Source: Vanilla planifolia (taxonomy: Eukaryota > Streptophyta > Magnoliopsida > Asparagales > Orchidaceae). From it: 64,000 nt of DNA. Position numbers and translations under genes: made by a program. A model generated the notes under the pieces. The model saw only the letters and a list, made by a program, of their open reading frames with translations. It had not been told where the DNA came from and did no database searches. The stretch covers positions 139,001 to 203,000 of the forward strand of contig JAIUJO010000089.1 of the NCBI GenBank assembly GCA_023846275.1. Reading direction: 5' to 3'. Shown here piece by piece: positions 50,844 through 61,170 of this stretch. Positions within the stretch are counted from its first letter, which is position 1. Each line of letters begins with the position of its first letter.

Positions 50844-50989
50844 CAGGGCATCTTTAAGATGAATAAGTGGAGGGTAGTAGTGTGCTACTTCATTTTTTGA
50901 TGATGGACGTTGCTGCCTTTTCATACCACGAACAACATGTTGCAATTTTGCCTTTTTTTCTTGCTCGAAGTAGTGCCCTTGTGTATTGC
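50844..50989 (-). pseudogene. SDA1: SDA1 lysine-rich exon
   Basis: Reads AIHKGTTSSKKK, then in another frame KAKLQHVVRGMKRQQRPSS and YYPPLIHLKDAL before a GT donor. This is the conserved SDA1 passage (YHKGT-SSKKKKKAKLQ...YYSPLNHLKDA). The frame changes inside the A run. The two bases before the exon read GG instead of AG. Confidence 0.85.
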
Positions 50990-52297
50990 CCAAGTATGTA
51001 GAAAGATATCACTATTAGAAAAATATTTAGGAATTCTAGTACCTAACCCAATTCTACAGCAATGATCATACGGAACATGCGTTAATCAATTAAAGTGTTC
51101 CACAAGTCAAGTTTTTCCTTACAATACAATTACCATCACCAGCATTTTTGTAATCACATAGACTGTAGGTAAAAGAAAACAAAATCATACAAAATCTTGA
51201 GAGACTATCGAGACCTTTCAGTGGAAATAGTACGTCTTTTTCAACTAAATGGCATAAACTTCAATTAAAACAAAAATGTAAACTCATGCTCAAAGTTCAG
51301 CATAACAGAGTGAACAACATGAAAAGGTATAGATGGAATTGATGCAAAAGAGCTAAAATTTAGAAAATACATATTGAAATTCTGATGACAAATTTCTTTG
51401 AAATATTTTTGCTAAGCTTATATCACCAAACCAAATTATAGAGGCCATCTGTGAATATTTTTTTACTTAAGGCATAATGGTGACAATTGAAAATTCTCGA
51501 ATTTATGCATATCAACTTCTCCACCTCAAAGTGACTAGTTATTCTTTACGATGAATGATCATTGTCTTAAAAAGCTGCTCTTTTGAATACAAAAGGGAAA
51601 AAATATCAGAATAATATAGCAAATCAGTAAGTAAGAAAACTGTCTCCAATATAGCATTCCATTCAAACATGTGCAAAATAGACTGAAGCACTTATACTAA
51701 CTCAAGCATGTCTTAAGCAAAGCACAAACTTCGAGTCAATGACTAGGCACAAAAAACTGATGGAATGTCCTCAAGTCAAATTGAACAATATTAAAGAAAT
51801 TTACCCAATTTACCTAACTGCAAAGATCTAATTAGAATAACACTTTAGCTTTTAATTATTTAGGATTTTTGGAACATTAATAAAGAGCATTTATTAGTCA
51901 AATGAAAGAAAAACTTGCTGGAATGTCCATCCTTGTAGATGGAAATCGACATAAAACTTAAAAACTAAATACTCGGTTGAAGCTTCTGCAATAAGAACAA
52001 AAAGGCTTTTACTTTATTAAATGAAGACTTGCACAATAGTTTCAATATAAACTATTTGATCCAAAATCCAAGACCTTATGAAAGTATTTTGAAAGCCCCA
52101 TCATCATCTCAAAGTTAAAGTGCAATATATGGCAATCATTATTTGTTGACCATTAACACCACAACATATCATGGACTCTAAGACTACCTAGATTATCATA
52201 TGGAATAACTATGACATTACATCATGCTTATTGCATCTTCATCACTCCACACAAGTAAGCAAAAAAAAAATATAAATTGTTGACACCAACTTCATGC

Positions 52298-52440
52298 CTT
52301 ATAAACAGCTTCCCTACTAAGAACGATTTGTGGATTTTGGATATATTCATCATCCTCATGACTTGAGGCTTCACTATCATCATCATCATCATCATCAACA
52401 TGCTAATAACCAAGAAGGAAACACTGAGCCAATACCATGA
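52298..52440 (-). pseudogene. SDA1: SDA1 exon with the first acidic run
   Basis: Reads MVLAQCFLLGY, a TAG stop, then HVDDDDDDSEASSHEDDEY and IVLSREAVYK, matching the SDA1 passage MVAALRFLLDYE...DDD...VVLSKEAVYKA. The exon seems to end at AAG before GC (52297-52296); a GC donor is possible in plants, or GT was lost. Confidence 0.82.
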
Positions 52441-54411
52441 CCATGTGTTTGGCAAAAAGAAACAATAAAAAAAGGCATAATAAGATAACTAATGGGACTT
52501 AATTAATTACAGAGATAAGGAAAATATCAACCTTCAAGAACTATGAAAGTATGCTTTACAAATAGCATTAGTAGTTTGATCATCAAACCATAATTTTCAA
52601 ACAAGAAATCATACATCAGTTATTATAATCAACAAAATTAAGAAACATCAGTAAAAAAAGAATATATACGACATGACACATATGTAGCAATGAGAAAAGA
52701 ATATTTTGAAGCTTTTTATCTTTTGTTTCATTTCTATGTTTTTTGTTCATGTGCCGAATACTGTGCACAACATAAGAAAATGCATTCAATCACCAACGAT
52801 CTGAAGGTCCATCTATAATTCAAGAGGCACATCCAACTCAACAATCTGCCTATACAAATAAGCAAAACTTTATTAAAAGCATAAACTTTCAAAACAAACA
52901 AGAAAAATCAATAACATGCTAGAGAACTTCAATTTCTATAGAATCATTAGAACAACATACCTCTTGCAATACAAAATAATATTTTGAAAAAAAATTCCAT
53001 TTTGGTTTTTTTAAGATTAACTGGTTAAGCCCATAAACTTTCATAGCCTTCATTGAGGCATTTGAAATTGGTAAAATATTTCACATAAGCCATTTCTCTT
53101 AGCTTGTAATATACACTTAAAAACCCCACTTATCCTTCTCTCCTTCACAATTCTTTCGGTTGACCTCTAAGCAAGTCTATGATGTATCTTTCCATTTATC
53201 TCGGACGCCTCCCAACCATCGACTTCTATGACTGGTACCTCTCCATTGTCCTCCTCAAGGTAGCCAAACCATGGCAATGTATGTCCAAAATTGTGTTGAA
53301 GCTAATGCTTAGGACTTCCTATAAGCAATGTGATATATTGTCTAAATATACTAAAAGATTAACAAAGATGGTAATATCAACAATAAGTTAATTGAAAAGA
53401 AGTAAGGATTCCTACACCATCATGGATGGATATGTATAAATAAATAAGTTCAAGAAACTAGAATTAAATCATAAATTTCACTAAGTTAATTAACATCATG
53501 ATTCATAAGAAGATAAATGTTACTGTTGTTCAACAAACAAGGCATATTGTCAGAAAACGAAGGTATTACCAATTTTAGTATTCAAGCTTCAATACTCAAG
53601 TAAGAATTGAAATAGAAATGGCTTGTACAATTTTGGATAAATCTATAAACGATTATATAATGAATGTTTGTTATGGGATTAAAGAGCTTAATGAAGAACA
53701 TAAAATGATTGTAACATTTTCTTATCATCACTTCAAGGAACAAAAAACATTTTCTTAATTCTACAAGGGAATCATCATGAAAAAGATAATGCTTCATAAG
53801 TACTTTTGCACTCCTCCTTTCTTAAAACTTTGTAACAACATAAGCAATAAAAGACGGCTTTAATTTTACACAATTATTGATGCAATTGTAAAATTCAAAA
53901 TAAACCATTATTATGCATTTTGCTAATAATTTTATACCAATTGATAAGACTAAGCAAAGAGATAAATCAAAACTTAGACTAAGAAAATTGATAAAAAAAC
54001 TGAGCCTATGAACTATGACTCTGAAATTTAAATGGTATCACATTTCTAGTTCTTATAATAAATCTAAGGAATTCATATTTAGACAAGTAAATCAAAAAAA
54101 CATATTGATTGTAATAGTTATCACAAAAAGGGAACAATACAAAATTTACTTATTTTGAGCCTATACTTCAAAATGATACAAAAATTAACAAAAAAATGTC
54201 ATTAATATGATCAAAGCACCAAACAAATAAGACAAAAATAAAACATACTTCTGAGTGTTGTGTCATCAAAATATCACACTCAAGAATAAAGGAAAATTTA
54301 TAAGATTGAATGGTATCAAATGTCAATGTACGAGTACAAACACACAAATAGAATAATTTCTATAGAGATAAAGCTTTTAAGTTTGAAGAGTAACTTACTA
54401 TAATGGAGAAA

Positions 54412-54480
54412 GTTAACATTGTACTAATTGAAGACAAGCCTAAAGAAAATCAATCTAGATGGTTTGGTTATATTATGAAA
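54412..54480 (+). mobile_element. Trace of a LINE reverse transcriptase C-terminus
   Basis: The plus strand reads IEDKPKENQSRWFGYIM, resembling the conserved C-terminal motif of plant LINE reverse transcriptases (IEDKMRENRLRWFGHV). Only about 20 residues are readable, so this is a small remnant in an intron of the SDA1 relic. A chance match cannot be ruled out. Confidence 0.5.
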
Positions 54481-55116
54481 TTTACTTTGTGATTCTATAA
54501 GAGAAGTAGATTATTGAATCTTTCCTATAAAAAAGGAAAAAATATAGAACAAAAAAATGACTATTGACTATTGGATATGGCTTTAACAACTTTGGATCCT
54601 GAAGAAAGGCAGTTAATGAAAAGAAACAATAGCATCTTAGAATCAATGTACCTAACCTCACTTGATGTGATAAAGGATTGTTCTTATAATTATAATAACA
54701 GAATATGAATTAGATGTTGGTAGCCTAAACCTTTTTAATATAAGAATCTAGCAAAAGAAATATACAGCCTCACAAGAGATAGTTAAGATTCTATATTTAA
54801 GAAATTATGGGAAAAAGTGTCTGTTTTGTTCTTTGTGGAGGGAAATAAAATTTTTATCTTGATCAACAATTAGAAAGGCCTAATCAAGTCTAACAACTTA
54901 CCAACAATTATAATCTTCTTTAAAGCTCAATGAAGCAGAAGTTTCCCATTTTTTCCAATGCCCAGTTGAAAATATAACTTTAATCAGTACAAACAAAAGA
55001 TATTTCCACGCATTAAAATGCTGAATAGAAATATGTTGAATATTGGTGGTCCTCCAAATTGAAGTGTATCGAACACTATAACAGAATCGACAAAAAAATA
55101 AAATATAATAACAAAC

Positions 55117-55352
55117 CCTCTCATTGACAAGGAGGATGATGGCTTGTGCTAGATTGGAACGAAGGGAAGACGAGAGGGTCCGAACTTCAGATTGAAGGAG
55201 ATGGGAGACTAATGAGGAAATTCAGTGAGGCGTTGGGGATAGTATGGGTCTGGCTTCATCCTCGATTGAAGTAGAGGAAGGCTCAGCCTATCGGCTACCT
55301 TTCCAGATGCAGAGAAGGAATCCGATAAGAGGAGGTTCGTCGCCGGTGCCAT
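55117..55352 (-). pseudogene. SDA1: SDA1 first coding exon
   Basis: Start codon at 55352. The reading MAPATNLLLS...SASGKVADRLSLPLLQSRMKPDP matches the SDA1 N-terminus, jumps directly to YYPQRLTEFPH (about 40 residues missing), then changes frame into LVSHLLQSEVRTLSSSLRSN, LAQAIILLVNE before a GT donor near 55116. GC content is much higher than in its surroundings, as in plant first exons. Confidence 0.85.
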
Positions 55353-55359
55353 TTCTACA

Positions 55360-57225
55360 GATAATAATTTATTAAACAAAAGAAGGGAGTTTTCTTTTAA
55401 GTTTGATTAATGACACTGGGATTGCTCTACGTGTTAGTACAGGATTGAAATTTTTAAAATATTTTAATAAAAATAAATTTAAATAAGAGATTGGGGTAAC
55501 ATTATTAAATTTTGAAAAAAAAATTATATCTTTTGTTATATCATTATTAAATTATAATCTATTAATAAGCACACCTTTATTGATAATATTTATTACAATT
55601 TTAATATGCATAAATGTGCATCACAAATTTTTGTTATCGATCTATAATATAATTATATGATAAATAATAGAGATGTAAAGTTTGAGAACCTTTATTGATA
55701 ATACCAACAGCTTGAGGTTGGACAGTCAAGACTTAATTGCCATCACTTACAATGTTATCGTCTAAGGAGATAATGCACATGATTCATCCATCTCATACCC
55801 ATGTCTTCTAGTAATGTTGGCACCTAAGGAGGTAAGTGTAAAGTTTAACTATCCTTTTGACAATGCCTTGTGTCGCCATATGCAACACAACCTCCAAGGA
55901 AATAAAAGAAGAAAGATAATATTTGGTCATTCTTTGTTGATGCACAAACTCAAATAGGAAGTGACACTTATGGTTTAATTGAAGGCAATAAATTTCCCTA
56001 CCTGAAGAACAAACATTTTTCTAAAGAGAAATTGAATTTTAGTTTATTCCGCTAGTTTTTCTACTCCTCCTTTGTGATCCTCGACTTTGGAGACCCCAAG
56101 TTATTACTTAAGTTTTTTTATAATCGCACTCAATAAAACTCTTTACTAAGTTTTGTTGATTCCCTTGAATCTAAATTTTACATTAACATCTTTTAACATC
56201 ATTTGTAAGAAACTAGATAAGTAAGCTAAAATGGAGACTAAAAATCTATGATATTGCTATTTGAAAGAGAATCTCTCAACACTTTTGGTTAAGAAGCAAG
56301 CAAGTTCATTACATTTCCACCTCATTAGTTTGAAATCTTTCTCCTTCATCCACCAACAAACATTTACATTTATTTTAATAACAAATAAAATATTTTACGA
56401 AAATTTATTTCTTCTTATACTTTAATGGGGCATATAAAGTAATTTAATAACTCTAGCGAAGGAGACAACACCAAATCCCTCTCTTCTAATGGAGAGCCCC
56501 TTGAGGCTCTTAGTATCACTCTTTGACATAATTGCTTTGCTTCCATTTTCACAAATCTTATACCTTATAATCCTTCACAACATCATCTTATTGACACCAC
56601 TACAATGATTTATGAATCAAAGCCTACAACCTCTCCCCAAGTTAAATTTTTGTTGCCCTTAACTTAATCTTAAATGTAACAATCCTCAAATCTCAAACTA
56701 TATCAAATAGAAAAATTTTATATTTAAGTCAAAAAGATTGTGACAAAGTATTATTAAACTTAATCAAATTAATTTCTTAAAATATATTTTTTTATATAAA
56801 AATATTAAGATATATTATTTTTATATAAAATTATTAAAATAACAGCAAAGTGCTCATAATATATCATAAGTTCAAACTTAGTAAAAAAATATATTATTTG
56901 ATTACATAAATAAATAGAACTCTTGGGAGATGAACTCAATGACATTGAGTTTGTAATTTTTAAAGATCTGAAAAATTTCTTATAAATTATTAAAGATTAT
57001 AAATTTAATTATCAAATGGACATGTAAGATAGTTTTGAAATTTTAAAAATTATGATTTATGTCAAATGAAATTAGTAGTTGATAAATTTATAAATATTAA
57101 AGTATAAAATGCATAATGTTAAATTTATAATTTTAGAAATTTTGGCTTAAATTAAAACTAATTAGTGAATAATATATTTATAAATATATAAATATTAGAT
57201 TTTGATGGGGTATATATGTAATTTC
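55360..57225. other. AT-rich spacer between the SDA1 relic and the SIRE-like element
   Basis: No gene or element end recognised. If the SDA1 gene was once active its promoter would have been at the left end of this stretch. Confidence 0.5.
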
Positions 57226-60200
57226 TAGATAACATTATAGAAAAATATTAAATAAGATGATATATTTGTAAATAATATAATATTTAGGTTTTTTTTAAAG
57301 ATGTCATATTGAAACCCATAGGACTTTCAAATTCTCAACAGTCATGGTATTGGTAGGATAAAAAATGATTTTAAGCACCCTCACTTCCCAATCATAATTT
57401 AATAGTGAGCTTTGAGGAGTTCAAGTATCACAACCTTGTTGTCTCGACTTATAAATAGGTCTAGTAGGCCCAATAGAGGCTAAGTTCAAGTGAACTTATG
57501 TGCTCCAATGAGCTTTTTCATATAAGAAAACTGAGAAGCAGAGTTGTGCCATTCGAGGAGAGTTGCAAAGTTGAATCATCGATGATGTAAGTTCTATATT
57601 TTTCTATTATGTTACTATGTTGAATTCATTGAAAAAAGAGGAGTTGTGGTATCACAATATACGATAAGCTTATGATAGAGCTATAAGAAGGTTGTCAAAA
57701 CTAATTGTATTTATCATTTTGCTAAATCACACTAATACTAAGAGCATAATTATTGTTGCATGGATGAATCTATCATTGAAAACAATATAAACATCATATT
57801 GCATTATCTATTTCAGTTGAAAGAGAATTGATAAGTCTAAATAGGTAGATTAGTACAATGTTGGTAATCATAAGGTGCAATTTTGGGTTATATTTAAATA
57901 GTGTTGAATCGTACAATATGATGAATTTATCAAATTAGTATGAAAAGTGGATTATGTTAGCAGAGAGAAATAAAACCTTTTAGTAAAATTGGATTAATCA
58001 TATGATACAATCATTAAAGAAGTCTCCATATCATATAGGGTGATTATATGGATCATAGTATAACATAAAAAATATATTAAAAATATAAGGAGTAGAATTA
58101 AAACATATAATACAGTATTATTATCGTAGAGTATGATAGTTTTATTAGATTTGTAGATTCGAATAAACTAATATATTAAGTAATGAGGAATAAAGCAGAT
58201 CGTGTAATACAATGATGTTTTTATGTATATATGATATAATATAGAATACTTAATTCTAGATATTTGTATGATACAATTTAAAGAATTGTTAAAGTATGAT
58301 ATAAGTAACAACTTAATTATAAAAAGAGGATTTACATGGTTTTAATTACTTATAATTAGGATGTATGTTGACCCATACATAAATATAATATTTAAAAAAA
58401 TTAAAATAAATTAAAATTCAAAAGGGAAGATAACTCGCATATTTAGAAAAATTGGATAACATGTTATGTAAAATGATAGTGTTATTTTAGTAATATTTTT
58501 TTAATATGTTTTATTATAATTTTTTTTTAATAAATAAAATTTAAAATATAAATAAATTTATAATTTGTGATCTAACATAATATTATTTTATTTTATTTCT
58601 TTAAAATTATATTTATTATGATGGAAAATACTTATATATTATAGCTTAGTTTGATATTAATGATTTTTTATATTACTTGGTACATTGCTTTATTAATTAC
58701 TTGACTAACATTATTTTGTTTATGTATTTTGATTCTTTATTTTGGAATGCCTTAAGATGGGCATTTGTGAGATTAGACGTAGGTAAAATCCCAAGTTGTT
58801 TTGATTTGAATCGTACGAAAAACTTCACTTGTAATTTGGTGATTTTAATGTTCTTTTCCCAACCCTGGTTGGGGTGGATGTATGCTCCATTTTGAGTCGA
58901 ACCACCTTAAAAATCTTTTGTGTCCTATTCTTTCTTATTCTTGCTTAAAAGATTTAAGTTTTAATTGAAACCAAAAATTGAAAGAAAATTTTAACATCAA
59001 TTGGTATCAGAGAGAAGAATCCCAAATTACGTGAGTAACATCACGTAGGAGATCCACTTATGCTAAATGAAGGCTTTATCACATTCTTTGTGGTTTTGTG
59101 ATTTTTGGTTTTATGGCATCCTCTTTGGTTGATAAGGGTGCAACCTTGTGTGAAGGTTTTTCTTTAATTAGGCATTCCTTGTTTAAAGGAGAATTTTAGT
59201 TATATTGGAAAAATCGTTTTAGAATTTTTATTCAATCTATCGATTTAAAATTATGGGAAGCCATGACAAAACCTTGTGAACTTCCTAGAAATTCTTTTAC
59301 TAATGAAGTCAAGCCCTTTTGTGATCTTAATGTTGAGCATAAAACATTGGCTTAATTGAATGCTAGGGCCTTGAACTATCTTCATTGTGGAAATTCTCGT
59401 AATGAATTTACACAAATAATAACCTTGCATACTGCATTTGAGGTGTGGAAAAAACTCTAAGTAACTTATGAGGGCACCTCACAAGTGAAAGAGACGAAGT
59501 TCAATATCCTCACCCATGACTTTGAGCTTTTTAAAATGAATCTAGGTGAGAGTATTAAAAGTATGTTTTGAAGATTTAATGACATAACAAATGGCTTAAT
59601 AAATCTTGGAAGGGTATTCTCAAATTGTGACCTAGTAAGGAAAATTTTAAGAATCCTTCCAAAGGAATATGATCTCCTTGCAACGACTATTAAAGCGGTT
59701 AAAGATGTCAACAAACTTTCAGTGGTTGAACTCCTTGGGGATCTTCTCGCTGCCAAAATAGAGATGACTAGGAGACTTACGGAAGAGGTTTCTATAAGGA
59801 AGTTAAAGCATGAAAGGAAGAAGGAAGAACCCATGGCCTCCAAAGCCACCAAATGTGATTCGGATTCCACTTCTGCCTCTTCGAAGGATTTGGAGGATGA
59901 GGTAAGTTTTCATGTTAATGGTTTAGCACAAAATTTGGCAAAAAGAAATGGAAAAATTATCTTTAATAAGATTAGTGTTAAATAAGTTATTACTAAAAGT
60001 TTTAGGTAGTTTAGAGATGTAGCTAATGAAAGAAAAATGGAGGAAGAGAAGGACAAAAAGAGAAAATAAAGAGAAGTGGGAACAATAAAGTCTCAATTCA
60101 AGAGAACAACAAGAAAGAGAAGAAAAAAATGTGTTTGTCATAAGGAGCGTAGTAAGGAAGTCAAAAAGGAGACTTACTATTACTATAAGAATCAAGAAGG

Positions 60201-60235
60201 GGAAGAACGTACTAAAAAGATACTACAATGAGTGA
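57225..60235 (+). mobile_element. SIRE-like copia: LTR region, primer site and gag, plus strand
   Basis: The region up to 58996 ends like a copia LTR: GTCGAACCACCTTAAAAATC near 58900, TTTTAACA at the end, then the primer site TTGGTATCAGAGA at 59001-59013. The gag starts at 59113 (MASSLVD) and runs to about 60230 with SIRE/Maximus wording (ESIKSMF, FSNCDLVRKILRILPKEY, VNKLSVVELLGDLL). The left edge is not fixed; 57230-57600 is a repeat shared with 41400. No pol is seen after gag. Broken fossil, same family as 36501-37800. Confidence 0.78.
59113..60230 (+). pseudogene. SIRE-like copia gag (fossil)
   Basis: Plus-strand reading from MASSLVD at 59113 through the SIRE-type gag core (59470-59800) and an acidic/lysine-rich tail. 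The segment 59722-59985 has the longest open stretch. Matches the minus-strand gag at 36501-37065. The reading is broken. Confidence 0.8.
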
Positions 60236-61170
60236 AAATGAAAAAAGGTTGAAATTATATTTTTTTATTGAATTTATTCATTTTTATAAAGGCATTAGTG
60301 CTTTTATTTTGTTCTACAAGTTAAGAAAGCTATGATAATTAATTGTAGGGCTAAGAGTTGACATAAGTAATATATAATTGAATTTAGGGCTTATGATTTT
60401 GTTTGGAGGTGAGTCTATTATATGATTAGACTCAATATACAATATGATTATCAAAAATTTATTTAAGGAGTTAATAAACATATCATACAATTAAGAGAAT
60501 ATATAATATAATGAGAGTTAAGTTGGTTCAAGAAGAAAGGTTATTGTGTGGTCCAACAATCTCATCATATCATAGTTGGAGCGATCATACTGTACCATGA
60601 GCTTCTCATGCAATATGATTAGATAAAGGTCAAAGAGTAAGATGGGATTCTGATAACCATATATGGGGAGTTGAAGGAATCACATTGTTTGATGGGGGAA
60701 TCATCTAGTTGATGTTTTTGTAGTGGAAGAGAAAGTAGAGAGAATACTTTGGGATATATAATCTTAAGGAATTTTAGAAATTTTCATTATTAAAGATTAT
60801 ATAGTAACTCATGTGCATGCCTCTATGACTTTGTAGAAAAAGTAAAAGAAAAGGAAAGTAGATTAAGAATCTTCACCTTAAATTTAGGTAGAAAAGTTTG
60901 ATAATGGTAATATAAATATAATATTAAATAGTGAATAATTTATTCTTAAATTAAGATATCTTATAAGACATTTTATATTTTGTATTTTGATATATGACAT
61001 AGTTATCTTGATAAGTGTTTGTATTACATTGGCTCATAGTGTTTAAATTTCTATGGATCTTTTATATGTTTTTTATGATAAGGTACATACATTAAATCAT
61101 ACAGTTAGCATGGGAACTAGTTTATATTAGAAATATAATACATAGATTTATTTTATGTGTAGTGGAAATA
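60236..61170 (+). repeat. Unassigned tail after the gag, inverted partner of 39090-40060
   Basis: Follows the gag where protease and integrase would be expected in an autonomous copia, yet shows no pol motif. It contains many variants of the words CAATATGATT, ATACAATATG and TCATAC. The same sequence occurs reversed at 39090-40060, again adjoining gag, so it belongs to the element family. Confidence 0.65.

Larger units (their letters stand above)
45203..55352 (-). pseudogene. SDA1: SDA1 homologue, decayed gene with introns
   Basis: SDA1 proteins are nuclear/nucleolar factors needed for 60S ribosome assembly and export, about 700-800 residues in plants. Seven exon remnants lie in the right order on the minus strand: 55352-55117 (N-terminus), about 52440-52298, 50989-50844, 50756-50703, 49418-49365, 46072-45971 and 45855-45203. 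Several have clean GT donors and exactly in-frame lengths. Signs of decay: exon 1 lacks about 40 residues and changes frame; the exon at 52.4 kb has an in-frame stop; the exon at 50.9 kb changes frame in an A run; the last exon misses one base; two acceptors read CG and GG instead of AG and one donor reads GC. Exons for the region between residues about 110 and 230, between FAE...NERFE and EAITVG, and after ELK are not seen. Homopolymer frameshifts could be assembly errors, but not the rest. Confidence 0.85.

Noticed and set aside
53179-53391. 70-codon plus-strand ORF in an SDA1 intron
   Set aside because: No motif recognised and no codon pattern that separates it from chance.
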